Assembly: GCA_005884335.1 (NCBI GenBank)
Contig: VBCJ01000002.1
Coordinates: 1 to 20,658, forward strand
Length of the DNA: 20,658 bases
Direction: 5' to 3'
Source of the DNA: Betaproteobacteria bacterium
Lineage (GTDB): Bacteria > Pseudomonadota > Gammaproteobacteria > Burkholderiales > SG8-39
Shown here: positions 7,262-15,387 of the stretch, piece by piece
Layout of the letters: every line of letters starts with the position of its first letter
How positions within the stretch are numbered: position 1 is the stretch's first letter
Made by a program: the position numbers and the translations under genes
Notes under the pieces: generated by a model
The model's database searches: none
The model's input: the letters and a program-made list of their open reading frames with translations, nothing else
What the model was told of the DNA's origin: nothing

Positions 7262-10228
7262 GTGGGGAAGTTCGCCTCAAAAACTTGTTCCGTAGCAGTC
7301 GTGAGCCTGATTTTGCCTTCGCTCGCCTGGGCGGCGGGCTTGGGCAAGTTGTCGGTTCTCTCTCAGCTTGGGCAGCCGCTCAGGGCGGAAATCGAGATCG
7401 TTTCTTTGCAGAAAGGTGAAGGCGACACGCTGGGCGCGCGGCTCGCGCCGGGGGAGGTTTTCCGCCAGGCCAACATCGACCTGAATCCGGCATTGATGTC
7501 GGTCAAATTTGCCGTTCAGCGACGGCCCAGTGGCCAGTATGTGATGACTCTCACCTCCGGCCAGCCGATCAACGAGCCGTTCATCGACGTGCTGGTGGAG
7601 TTGAACTGGGCGAACGGACGTCTGGTGCGCGAATACACCTTCTTGCTCGATCCACCCGAATACGCCGGGCCGCCCAAACTCAAGGCACTTCAGGCCGCCC
7701 AGCTGCCGGCTGCCGAGCTGTCGGAACCGGTTGCGTTGGCACCACCCGTTGAGCCCGTTACCCCGGCGTCACTCCCGGAGCCGGTTCCGGCCGCGCCGGG
7801 CGCTTCTGCGGAGCCGATTGCGCCCGCTCAAGTAGCGGCGGCGGAGACCGGAGCGCCGGCGCAGGAAACGGCCGGGGAATCGGCGTCGCCGGCTCCGGCG
7901 CAAGTTCAGGTACTGCCGGCTGAGGTGAATCCGGCCGAACCCGTGCCCGTTCAGGTGGACGCGGCGCTTGCTGCCGCGCCGCCCGCCAAGCTGGTCCAGG
8001 AGTTCGGGGTTGCGGATATCTACGAGGTCGTACGCGGTGACACGCTCTCGAAGATTGCTATCCGAAACCGAGTTGAGGGGGTGAGCTTGCAGCAGATGCT
8101 GGTGGCGCTGTTCCGCGCGAATCCGGAAGCGTTTGTGGCCGACAACATGAACCGTTTGCGCGCGGGCAAGATCATCAGCATTCCGGACAAGGACGCGGCC
8201 GGGGCCGCGGCAGCAGCTGATGCGCGTCGCATCGTTTCCGCCCAGTACGCCGACTTCAACGAATACCGCCGCAGGCTCGGAATCGCGGTCGCGTCGACGC
8301 CTGCGTCCCAGGGAGGCCGTCAGGCATCCGGTCAGATCAGCGCCCCCAAGGAAGAAAAGCCGATACCGTCCAAGGAACCGCCCAAGGATGAGCTTCGCCT
8401 GTCCCGTGCAGACGACGCCAAGCGCGGCGGAAAGGCGGCGGGCACCGCAGCGGCCGATGACTTGGCGGCCAAAGACAATGCCTTGAAAGAAGCTCAAGAA
8501 CGCATCGCTCTCCTGGAAAAGAATCTGCAGGATATGCAGAAACTGGCGCAGATAAAAAGCCAGACCGGAGCCCAGCTACAGCAGCAAGCCGAAGCTGCGA
8601 AAGCAGCGTCCGCGGCCAAAGCCACCGAGCCCGCGAAGGTCGCACCTGCAGCCAAAGCGGAAGCGCCGAAGGCCCCAGAGCCTGCTAAAGCAGCGCCCAA
8701 AGCGCCCGAGCCGGCAAAGGCGCCCCTGACCGCCAAGGCGCCGGAGGCGACGAGACCTCCGGAACCAGCCAAAGCTCCCGAAGCAGCCAAGGCACCCGAA
8801 CCTGCGAAGGCACCGGAAGCGGCAAAAGCCCCCGAAACCGCGAAAGCGCCCGAGCCGGCGAAGGCTCCCGAATCTGCCGCCAAAGCGCCGGAACCCGCGA
8901 AAACGGAGGTCGCGAAGGCCGCTCCCAAGGCCGCGGCCAAGGCCGCGCCCGCGCCTCCGCCGATTGACGCCAGCTTCGTGGATGAGTTGCTCGACAACCC
9001 CCTTGCGCTCGGCGGCGCGGGCGTATCCGTGCTCCTGTTGGCGGGTTACGCGGCTTATGCCTGGCGCAGGAAACGCAACTCGCAATTCGAGAACAGCATC
9101 ATGAGCGTCGTACCTTCGGACGCGGACTCGGTGCTGGGGAGCGCTGGGGGTCGTAACGTTGACACCAGCTCGAGCTCGCTTCAGAGCGATTTCAGTCAGG
9201 GTGGCGTCGGCAAGGCCGACACCGAGGAGATCGACCCGATCGCGGAAGCCGACGTCTATATGGCTTACGGCCGCGATGCCCAGGCCGAGGAGATCCTGAG
9301 AGACGCGCTGGCCAAGGATTCCAGTCGCCAGGCGATTCGCGTCAAGCTCCTCGAGATTTACGCCAACCGGAAGGATACAAGGTCATTCGAGGCGGCCGCG
9401 AACGAGCTGCGCGCGGCAACCGGCGGACGCGGGGCGGAATGGGAAAAGGTGGCCGGTCTGGGATTGTCGATCGATCCGTCCAATGCCCTTTACGGAGGCA
9501 AGCCGGGAAACGCACCACCGCATCGGTTCAATGAAACGGCGCAGATGCCGGCCTTCAGCACAAACACAGCGACGCAGATGCCTGCTTTCAGCACAAGCAC
9601 TCGACCGCCGCTTGAGCCCGCGGCGCCGCTCAACATCGATTTCGACATCGGCGCTGCGACATCAGGAGGGGCTGCTCCGCTTCCGGACCTCGACCTGGGC
9701 GTTGGGTCCGCGCCTTCGGCGGAGTCCGCGGCGGGTCTCGATTTCGATCTCGGTCTCGGCGGAGACAAGTCAGCAGCGGTCGGGACCGGGGCTGCGGCGA
9801 GCGCTATCTCCGCAGCGGAGCCCCTCAGCATCGATTTCGATTTGCCGGTGGGCGACAAGCCGGGTTATCCCGCCCCGGTAGACGCTGCGCCACGCGCCTC
9901 TGCGGCTCCCGCTGCGGACCTGGGAGCGATCGATTTCGACCTTGGCATACCGTCAGGCGGCAGCGAAGCGAAAACCGAGATCCCCAACACGCCCTCGGTG
10001 GATCTGGCCGACATCAGTCTGGATCTCGGTATGCCCGGCGGCGGCAACGGCTCAGGCGGCGCTCCGGACGCGCGATGGCAGGAAGTCGCGACCAAACTCG
10101 ATCTCGCCAAGGCGTACGAAGAGATGGGCGACAAGGACGGGGCCCGCGAGTTGCTGAAGGAAGTGGTGAAAGAAGGCGATGCGGCACAGCAGCAACAGGC
10201 CCAAACGATGCTTCAGGCACTCGGCTGA
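7262..10228 (+). CDS. fimV: FimV/HubP family peptidoglycan-binding polar hub protein
   Basis: This is a 988-residue inner-membrane protein that in relatives organises the cell pole and supports type IV pilus function and twitching. The N-terminus is a signal peptide ending near AWA-AGLGKLSVLS, the usual FimV start. It is followed by the FimV N-terminal domain (to about residue 135), a Pro/Ala-rich linker, and a LysM domain at about 252-306 (DIYEVVRGDTLSKIA). Next come a coiled coil at about 403-450, an Ala-Pro-Lys-Glu repeat tract to about 565, and one transmembrane helix at about 579-605 followed by WRRKR. A TPR-like cytoplasmic segment lies at about 656-710, then an acidic linker with repeated IDFDL motifs at about 790-925, and the conserved C-terminal FimV domain at about 936-988 (LDLAKAYEEMGDKDGARELL). 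I chose GTG 7262 because AGGGTGG precedes it by a few nt and the signal peptide begins there. A terminator hairpin follows the stop. Confidence 0.95.
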   Translation: MGKFASKTCSVAVVSLILPSLAWAAGLGKLSVLSQLGQPLRAEIEIVSLQKGEGDTLGARLAPGEVFRQANIDLNPALMSVKFAVQRRPSGQYVMTLTSGQPINEPFIDVLVELNWANGRLVREYTFLLDPPEYAGPPKLKALQAAQLPAAELSEPVALAPPVEPVTPASLPEPVPAAPGASAEPIAPAQVAAAETGAPAQETAGESASPAPAQVQVLPAEVNPAEPVPVQVDAALAAAPPAKLVQEFGVADIYEVVRGDTLSKIAIRNRVEGVSLQQMLVALFRANPEAFVADNMNRLRAGKIISIPDKDAAGAAAAADARRIVSAQYADFNEYRRRLGIAVASTPASQGGRQASGQISAPKEEKPIPSKEPPKDELRLSRADDAKRGGKAAGTAAADDLAAKDNALKEAQERIALLEKNLQDMQKLAQIKSQTGAQLQQQAEAAKAASAAKATEPAKVAPAAKAEAPKAPEPAKAAPKAPEPAKAPLTAKAPEATRPPEPAKAPEAAKAPEPAKAPEAAKAPETAKAPEPAKAPESAAKAPEPAKTEVAKAAPKAAAKAAPAPPPIDASFVDELLDNPLALGGAGVSVLLLAGYAAYAWRRKRNSQFENSIMSVVPSDADSVLGSAGGRNVDTSSSSLQSDFSQGGVGKADTEEIDPIAEADVYMAYGRDAQAEEILRDALAKDSSRQAIRVKLLEIYANRKDTRSFEAAANELRAATGGRGAEWEKVAGLGLSIDPSNALYGGKPGNAPPHRFNETAQMPAFSTNTATQMPAFSTSTRPPLEPAAPLNIDFDIGAATSGGAAPLPDLDLGVGSAPSAESAAGLDFDLGLGGDKSAAVGTGAAASAISAAEPLSIDFDLPVGDKPGYPAPVDAAPRASAAPAADLGAIDFDLGIPSGGSEAKTEIPNTPSVDLADISLDLGMPGGGNGSGGAPDARWQEVATKLDLAKAYEEMGDKDGARELLKEVVKEGDAAQQQQAQTMLQALG
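8596..8956 (+). repeat. Ala-Pro-Lys-Glu codon repeat tract inside fimV
   Basis: This stretch encodes many imperfect copies of a five- to six-residue unit such as AKAPEP or AKAPEA, giving an extended, charged periplasmic spacer just before the membrane helix. Codons vary between copies (gcg/gcc/gct, ccc/ccg), so the protein repeat is maintained while the DNA has drifted. Copy number may vary between strains, and assemblies may be unreliable here. Confidence 0.8.
9541..9606 (+). repeat. 33-nt tandem duplication in fimV
   Basis: Two adjacent 33-nt units beginning GCAGATGCC encode QMPAFSTNTAT and QMPAFSTSTRP. The nucleotide identity is high but imperfect, which suggests a modest-age tandem duplication in the cytoplasmic linker before the IDFDL repeats. 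Confidence 0.7.
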
Positions 10229-10246
10229 CCTCCACCGAGTTCTCCT

Positions 10247-10282
10247 AAAACGATCGGCGCCTCGTGCGCCGATCGTTGTTTT
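10247..10282 (+). terminator. Rho-independent terminator (or attenuator) between fimV and truA
   Basis: A perfect 12-bp stem, AACGATCGGCGC (10249-10260) with GCGCCGATCGTT (10266-10277), closes a 5-nt loop CTCGT and is followed by GTTTTC. AAAA precedes the stem, so the structure could also work on the minus strand. It ends 12 nt before the truA ATG. That leaves no room for a truA promoter after it. Confidence 0.85.
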
Positions 10283-10294
10283 CGGGACCGTAGA

Positions 10295-11089
10295 ATGAAA
10301 TTTGCCATTGGAGTGACCTACTGCGGTGCGGGTATGGAAGGTTGGCAATCGCAACCCTCCGGAAACACCGTGCAAGATCATCTCTCGCGCGCGCTTTCGG
10401 AAATAAGCGGCGAGCCGATCGTGGTGACCGGCGCCGGGCGCACCGACGCGGGCGTGCATGCAAGCGCCCAGGTGGCGCATTTCGAGACCTCGGTGGAGCG
10501 CCCCGAGTCGGCGTGGGTGCGCGGTGCGAACTCGCTGCTTCCCGATGCGATCGCCGTGCAATGGGCGACTCCGGTACCTGAGGACTTTCACGCGCGCTAC
10601 TCGGCACTCTCGCGGAGCTACCGCTACGTTCTCTACAACCACCCGGTGCGGCCGGCGCTGCTCGCGGGGCGCACCGGGTGGTTTCATATGCCGCTCGACC
10701 TGGAGAGGATGCGCAAAGCCGTCGATTGCCTGATCGGAGAGCATGATTTTTCCAGCTTTCGGTCCGCGGAATGCCAGGCGAAGACCCCGGTGCGGATCAT
10801 GCAAAGCGCGAGGATACGCGCAAGCGGCGCCTATTTCCTGTTCGATTTCACCGCGAATGCGTTTCTGCATCACATGGTGCGCAATATCGTCGGCTGTCTT
10901 GTGTATGTCGGTAAGGGCAAGCATCCGCCACAATGGATCTCGGAGCTGATTGCCGCGCGTGACCGGCGGCTCGCGGCGCCGACGTTCTCCGCCGAAGGCC
11001 TGTATCTCTTCGGAGTCAGATACGACGCGCGCTGGAGCCTGCCGGGGTTTCCCCCTATGATGCCGTTCGATTCGGAATCGGGGCGATGA
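10295..11089 (+). CDS. truA: tRNA pseudouridine(38-40) synthase
   Basis: Isomerises uridines 38-40 in the anticodon stem-loop of many tRNAs; cytosolic. The 264-residue protein has the catalytic Asp51 in GAGRTDAGVHA, the FHARYSALSRSYRYVLYNHP block, and the C-terminal NAFLHHMVRNIVGCLVYVG and AEGLYLFGVRYD motifs. One oddity: the usual N-terminal YDGxxFxGWQ motif reads YCGAGMEGWQ, with the aspartate replaced by cysteine at residue 10 and Phe by Met. The catalytic Asp is intact. ATG 10295 lies just after a strong hairpin, with only a weak purine stretch (CGGGA) as ribosome site. Its stop overlaps trpF by 4 nt (ATGA), placing truA at the head of the trpF-trpB-trpA run. Confidence 0.95.
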   Translation: MKFAIGVTYCGAGMEGWQSQPSGNTVQDHLSRALSEISGEPIVVTGAGRTDAGVHASAQVAHFETSVERPESAWVRGANSLLPDAIAVQWATPVPEDFHARYSALSRSYRYVLYNHPVRPALLAGRTGWFHMPLDLERMRKAVDCLIGEHDFSSFRSAECQAKTPVRIMQSARIRASGAYFLFDFTANAFLHHMVRNIVGCLVYVGKGKHPPQWISELIAARDRRLAAPTFSAEGLYLFGVRYDARWSLPGFPPMMPFDSESGR

Positions 11090-11709
11090 GAACGCGAGTC
11101 AAGATTTGCGGCATCACGCGCATGGAAGACGCGCGGGCTGCCGCTGCGCACGGCGCCGACGCAATCGGGCTGATCTTCTATCGCCCCAGCCCCCGCTACG
11201 TGAGCCTCGGCCAGGCGCGGGAAATCGCGATCAGCGCTCCGCCCTTTGTCGCGACCGTGGCGGTATTCGTCAATCCCGCACGCGAGGATGTCGAGCGCGT
11301 GATCGACGAGTGCGGCGTGACACTCCTGCAGTTCCACGGGGACGAGCCCCCCGAGTTCTGCTCGAGTTTCTCCCGGCCGTACATCAAGGCTGCGCGCATT
11401 CGGCCCGGGCTGGATTTGCTAAAATACCTCTCGCCTTACGGAGCTGCCGCGGCGTGGATGCTCGATGCTTTCCACGAAGACCTCTGGGGTGGAACGGGCG
11501 GCTCGTTCGATTGGAGCCTCGTGCCGGAGCGCATGGCGAGGCCGATCATCCTTTCGGGCGGCCTGACTGCAGACAACGTCGCCGGCGCCGTCCGCCGTAC
11601 CCGGCCCTACGCCGTGGACGTTTCAAGCAGTGTCGAGGCGTCCAAGGGAATCAAGGACGCGGCGAAGATCGCGGCTTTTATCGGAGCGGTAAAGCATGAA
11701 GAGGGTTGA
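11086..11709 (+). CDS. trpF: Phosphoribosylanthranilate isomerase
   Basis: Amadori rearrangement of phosphoribosylanthranilate to CdRP in tryptophan synthesis; cytosolic TIM barrel. The 207-residue, stand-alone (not TrpC-fused) enzyme has the catalytic cysteine Cys7 in VKICGIT, the GLIFYRPSPRYV and VAVFVN strands, LLQFHGDEP, the catalytic aspartate in MLDAF, and the phosphate-binding end LSGGLTADNV and VDVSSSVE. The start overlaps the truA stop (ATGA). The end overlaps the trpB start by 14 nt. This is the classical betaproteobacterial trpF-trpB-trpA order. Confidence 0.97.
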   Translation: MRTRVKICGITRMEDARAAAAHGADAIGLIFYRPSPRYVSLGQAREIAISAPPFVATVAVFVNPAREDVERVIDECGVTLLQFHGDEPPEFCSSFSRPYIKAARIRPGLDLLKYLSPYGAAAAWMLDAFHEDLWGGTGGSFDWSLVPERMARPIILSGGLTADNVAGAVRRTRPYAVDVSSSVEASKGIKDAAKIAAFIGAVKHEEG

Positions 11710-12895
11710 CCTTCCGGACGAGCAGGGGCATTTCGGCCGGTATGGCGGCGTGTTCGTCGCCGAGACGCTGGTGCACGCGCTTGACGAGCTCAAACGCGCC
11801 TACGAGGCTTGCCGGAAGGATCCGGAATTCGTCGCCGAATTCGAGTACGAGCTCAAGCACTACGTCGGTCGCCCGAGCCCCGTTTATCACGCCAAGCGCT
11901 GGTCGCAGATGCTCGGCGGAGCCCAGATCTACATCAAGCGCGAGGATCTCAACCATACCGGCGCTCACAAGATCAACAACACCATCGGCCAGGCGCTTCT
12001 CGCGCGGCGCATGGGCAAACCGCGGGTGATCGCCGAAACCGGCGCCGGAATGCACGGTGTGGCGGCCGCGACGGTGGCGGCGCGCTACGGCATGGAATGC
12101 GTGGTGTACATGGGCTCTGAGGACATCAAGCGCCAGGTGCAGAACGTCTATCGCATGAAGCTTCTCGGGGCGTCGGTCGTGCCGGTCGAATCGGGCTCGA
12201 AAACGCTGAAGGACGCGCTGAACGAAGCGATGCGCGACTGGGTCACCCACGTCAACAACACCTTCTACATCATCGGGACCGTCGCTGGTCCGCACCCGTA
12301 CCCGATGATGGTGCGCGACTTCCAGTCGGTTATCGGTCGCGAGTGCCTGACCCAGATGCCGGAACTGTGCGGCCGCCAGCCGGACGCGGTGATCGCCTGC
12401 GTCGGCGGGGGCTCGAACGCGATGGGCATCTTCTATCCTTATATTCCCTACGAGACGGTGAAGCTTATCGGCGTGGAGGCGGGTGGATTGGGGATAGCGA
12501 GCGGCAAGCATGCGGCGTCCCTGTGCGCAGGCAGGCCGGGCGTGCTGCACGGAAATCGCACCTATCTGCTTCAGGACAAAGACGGTCAGATCGTCGAGAC
12601 GCATTCGATCTCTGCGGGGCTCGACTACCCGGGTGTGGGCCCCGAGCATGCCTGGCTCAAGGACACCGGCCGGGCTCAATACGTCACCATCGACGACGCA
12701 GAAGCCGTCGCCGCGTTCCACGACCTGTGCCGCAACGAGGGCATCATTCCGGCCCTCGAGTCCGCGCATGCGCTCGCCCACGCTGCGAAACTTGCGCCCT
12801 CGCTGCCAAGTGACAAGATCCTCCTTGTCAATCTCTCGGGACGGGGCGACAAGGACATGCACACCGTCGCGGAAAAATCGGGAATCCAGTTTTGA
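11696..12895 (+). CDS. trpB: Tryptophan synthase beta subunit
   Basis: PLP enzyme that condenses indole with serine; works in an alpha2-beta2 complex with TrpA and receives indole through the inter-subunit tunnel. The 399-residue length is normal. The PLP-binding Lys92 is in HTGAHKINNT, the phosphate-binding loop is GGGSNAMG, and GRPSPVYHA, ETGAGMHG and HSISAGLDYPGVGPEH are further family signatures. ATG 11696 lies within the end of trpF (14-nt overlap). The stop TGA overlaps a TTG start of the methyltransferase gene, so trpB and trpA are separated by that 807-nt gene, although their products are needed in equal amounts. Confidence 0.98.
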   Translation: MKRVDLPDEQGHFGRYGGVFVAETLVHALDELKRAYEACRKDPEFVAEFEYELKHYVGRPSPVYHAKRWSQMLGGAQIYIKREDLNHTGAHKINNTIGQALLARRMGKPRVIAETGAGMHGVAAATVAARYGMECVVYMGSEDIKRQVQNVYRMKLLGASVVPVESGSKTLKDALNEAMRDWVTHVNNTFYIIGTVAGPHPYPMMVRDFQSVIGRECLTQMPELCGRQPDAVIACVGGGSNAMGIFYPYIPYETVKLIGVEAGGLGIASGKHAASLCAGRPGVLHGNRTYLLQDKDGQIVETHSISAGLDYPGVGPEHAWLKDTGRAQYVTIDDAEAVAAFHDLCRNEGIIPALESAHALAHAAKLAPSLPSDKILLVNLSGRGDKDMHTVAEKSGIQF

Positions 12896-13698
12896 GCGAC
12901 CCGCACGCAACGCTCCTCAACGGAGATCTGTTCGACTGCATCGTCCGCGTCCCCGAGGCGAGCGTGGATCTCATTGTCGCCGACCCTCCGTACGGCCTCG
13001 GCAAGGACTACGGGAACGACTCGGACCGCCTGAGCGGGGACGCCTATCTCGACTTCAGCCGGCGCTGGATCGACGCCGTGATTCCAAAGCTCAAGCCGAG
13101 CGGCAGCCTTTACGTTTTTCTGACCTGGCAGCACAGTCCGGAAGTCTTCAGCTATCTGAAGACGCGCTTGACGATGGTGAACGAGATCGTCTGGGACCGG
13201 AAAGTGCCGAGCATGGGCGGCAGCACGCGAAAATTCTCCTCCGTCCACGACACGATCGGCCTGTTCGCGCGCTCGAAGGACTACTTTTTCGATGTTGATA
13301 GCGTGCGCATTCCCTACGACGCGGAAACAAAGCGCGCGCGAACGCGCTCGATTTTCGTCGGCAAGAAATGGCTCGAGGTGGGCTATAACCCGAAGGACGT
13401 GTGGAGCGTGACGCGGATTCACCGCCAGGATCCGGAACGCGAGGATCATCCTACCCAGAAGCCGCTCGAGATCGTCGAGCGCATGGTGTTGGCGAGCTGC
13501 CCCAGCGAGGGCCTCGTCCTCGATCCGTTCATGGGAAGCGGCACGGTCGCGGTTGCGGCGCTGAAGCACGGCCGGCAGTTCGTGGGCTTCGAGATCACTC
13601 CGGAATACTGCGCGCGCGCGAAGCGGCGCGTTGCGCGTTTCTGCAAATCGGGTCGTGGGCTTGAGACGGTCGCGGTTCGAACCGTTGCGGCGCTATGA
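12892..13698 (+). CDS. Orphan beta-class DNA methyltransferase (N6-adenine or N4-cytosine) in the trp cluster
   Basis: This 268-residue SAM-dependent amino-methyltransferase has catalytic motif IV, DPPYGLG (residues 31-37), near the N-terminus and the SAM-binding motif DPFMGSGT (211-218) near the C-terminus. The intervening region, including the target recognition segment, lies between them. That order defines the beta class, which includes CcrM. DPPY favours N6-adenine methylation but does not prove it. No restriction gene accompanies it. I recall that the ortholog in the same trp position in Burkholderia cenocepacia methylates GTWWAC; whether specificity is shared here is inference. The start is TTG 12892, which overlaps the trpB stop (TTGA). 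No ATG or GTG precedes motif IV in this frame, and the LLNGDLF strand must be included. The stop overlaps trpA (ATGA). Confidence 0.93.
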   Translation: MSDPHATLLNGDLFDCIVRVPEASVDLIVADPPYGLGKDYGNDSDRLSGDAYLDFSRRWIDAVIPKLKPSGSLYVFLTWQHSPEVFSYLKTRLTMVNEIVWDRKVPSMGGSTRKFSSVHDTIGLFARSKDYFFDVDSVRIPYDAETKRARTRSIFVGKKWLEVGYNPKDVWSVTRIHRQDPEREDHPTQKPLEIVERMVLASCPSEGLVLDPFMGSGTVAVAALKHGRQFVGFEITPEYCARAKRRVARFCKSGRGLETVAVRTVAAL

Positions 13699-14504
13699 AG
13701 CCCGGGAAGGCCCGAATCCAATCTGCTTTCGAGCGGCTCGCGGGCGAGCGCCGGAAAGCCCTGATTCCCTACGTTACGGCGGGAGACCCGCAAGCCGGGT
13801 TGACGGTACGGCTCATGGACGCGCTAGCTGCTGCGGGAGCCGACATAATCGAGTTGGGCGTGCCTTTTTCCGATCCCATGGCGGACGGGCCTGTGATTCA
13901 GCGCTCAAGCGAGCGGGCGCTGAAAAACCATATCGGGCTCGACCGGGTTCTGATGTTCGTCTCGGAATTCCGCAAGAGCAATCTGACGACCCCGGTTGTC
14001 CTGATGGGATATGCCAATCCGATCGAGGCGATGGGAGTGGAGCGCTTCGCTGACGCCGCGCGGCAAGCCGGAGTGGACGGGGTCTTGGTCGTCGACTATC
14101 CGCCCGAGGAGAGCATGGAACTTGCGGCGTTGCTGCGCGCACGCGGAATCGACATGATTTTCCTGCTCGCACCGACCTCGACCGAGGCGCGCATCGAACA
14201 GGTCGCGCGGCTGGCGAGCGGCTACATCTACTACGTATCCCTGCGCGGCGTGACTGGAGCCAAGCACCTCGATCTGGAAGACGTGGTCGCAAAGCTCCCT
14301 TCAATTCGCGGCAAGACCAGGCTGCCGATAGGCGTGGGATTTGGAATCCGCGACGCGGAAACCGCGCGTGCCGTGGCGCGCATTGCGGACGCGGTCGTGA
14401 TCGGCAGCCGCATCATCCAGGAAATGGAGCAAGCTTCTCCCGGGGACTGCGTGGAGAAGGGTGCGGCCTTCCTCGGGGAAATTCGCAGAGCGATCGACGC
14501 ATGA
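13695..14504 (+). CDS. trpA: Tryptophan synthase alpha subunit
   Basis: Cleaves indole-3-glycerol phosphate to indole, which passes to TrpB; cytosolic TIM barrel. The 269-residue protein has the catalytic Glu53 and Asp64 in ELGVPFSDPMADGP, the YVTAGDP strand, VLMGYANPIEAMG, and the phosphate-binding GVGFGIRD and VIGSRI loops. The start overlaps the methyltransferase stop, and the stop overlaps the accD start (both ATGA). Its translation is therefore coupled to the methyltransferase rather than directly to trpB. Confidence 0.98.
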   Translation: MKPGKARIQSAFERLAGERRKALIPYVTAGDPQAGLTVRLMDALAAAGADIIELGVPFSDPMADGPVIQRSSERALKNHIGLDRVLMFVSEFRKSNLTTPVVLMGYANPIEAMGVERFADAARQAGVDGVLVVDYPPEESMELAALLRARGIDMIFLLAPTSTEARIEQVARLASGYIYYVSLRGVTGAKHLDLEDVVAKLPSIRGKTRLPIGVGFGIRDAETARAVARIADAVVIGSRIIQEMEQASPGDCVEKGAAFLGEIRRAIDA

Positions 14505-15370
14505 GCTGGCTGCAAAAGCTGCTTCCCCCCAAGATCAACCGCACCGGAACCGGCGCGAAGAAAAACGTCCCGGAAGGCCTGTGGAGCAAGTGCCCCTCTT
14601 GCGCGGCGGTGCTGTATGCAACCGATCTCGAGAAGAACGCCAATGTCTGTCCCAAATGCGGCTATCACAACCGTATTTCGGCGCGGGGGCGGCTCGACCT
14701 GCTTCTTGACCCGGAAGGACGCTTCGAGATCGGCGTCGAGATCGCGTCGGTCGACAACCTGAAATTCAAGGACGACAAGCGTTATCCAGAACGGCTCGAG
14801 GAAGCGGAGAAGGCCACCGGCGAAACCGAAGCGTTGATCGTGATGCAGGGCGCAATAAAAAACGTGCCCCTCGTCGTCGCCGCTTTCGAGTTCGAGTTCA
14901 TGGGCGGATCGATGGGGTCGGCTGTGGGGGAGCGCTTCGTGCGCGGGGTGCACGCGTGCCTCGACCAGCAACTGCCGCTCGTGTGCGTCACGGCGACCGG
15001 CGGTGCGCGCATGCAGGAGGGGCTTTTTTCGCTCATGCAGATGGCCAAGACCACCGCGGCCTTGACACAACTCACGGCACGCAAGCTCCCGTTCATCACG
15101 GTTCTGACCGACCCGACCATGGGGGGGGTGTCGGCAAGCTTCGCCATGATCGGTGATGTCGTGATCGCCGAACCGCGCGCGCTCATCGGTTTCGCCGGGC
15201 CGCGTGTCATCGAGCAGACCGTGCGCGAGAAGCTCCCCGAAGGCTTTCAGCGCGCCGAGTTCCTGCTCGAGAAGGGCGCAATCGATATGATCGTCGACCG
15301 GCGCCAGATGCGCGACAAGCTCGCGAATCTTCTTACGCTCCTGCAGCGGCAGGCTCCCCCGGCAAACTGA
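14501..15370 (+). CDS. accD: Acetyl-CoA carboxylase carboxyltransferase subunit beta
   Basis: Beta half of the carboxyltransferase that, with AccA, moves the carboxyl group from biotin to acetyl-CoA to form malonyl-CoA. The 289-residue protein begins MSWLQKLLPPKINR and carries the C4 zinc ribbon Cys31, Cys34, Cys50 and Cys53 (CPSC and CPKC). The crotonase-like core follows, with GGSMGSAVGERFVRG, TATGGARMQEG, and the DPTMGGVSASFAMIGDV and FAGPRVIEQT blocks. The start overlaps trpA (ATGA). Linkage of accD to trpA upstream and folC downstream is common in proteobacteria. A 17-nt gap leads to folC. Confidence 0.98.
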   Translation: MSWLQKLLPPKINRTGTGAKKNVPEGLWSKCPSCAAVLYATDLEKNANVCPKCGYHNRISARGRLDLLLDPEGRFEIGVEIASVDNLKFKDDKRYPERLEEAEKATGETEALIVMQGAIKNVPLVVAAFEFEFMGGSMGSAVGERFVRGVHACLDQQLPLVCVTATGGARMQEGLFSLMQMAKTTAALTQLTARKLPFITVLTDPTMGGVSASFAMIGDVVIAEPRALIGFAGPRVIEQTVREKLPEGFQRAEFLLEKGAIDMIVDRRQMRDKLANLLTLLQRQAPPAN

Positions 15371-15387
15371 TCCCGATTCGCCGTTTC

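Noticed and set aside
11678..12910. 410-codon minus-strand frame opposite trpB
   Set aside because: It is the mirror of trpB codon bias; no motif, no start context, and the sense gene is certain.
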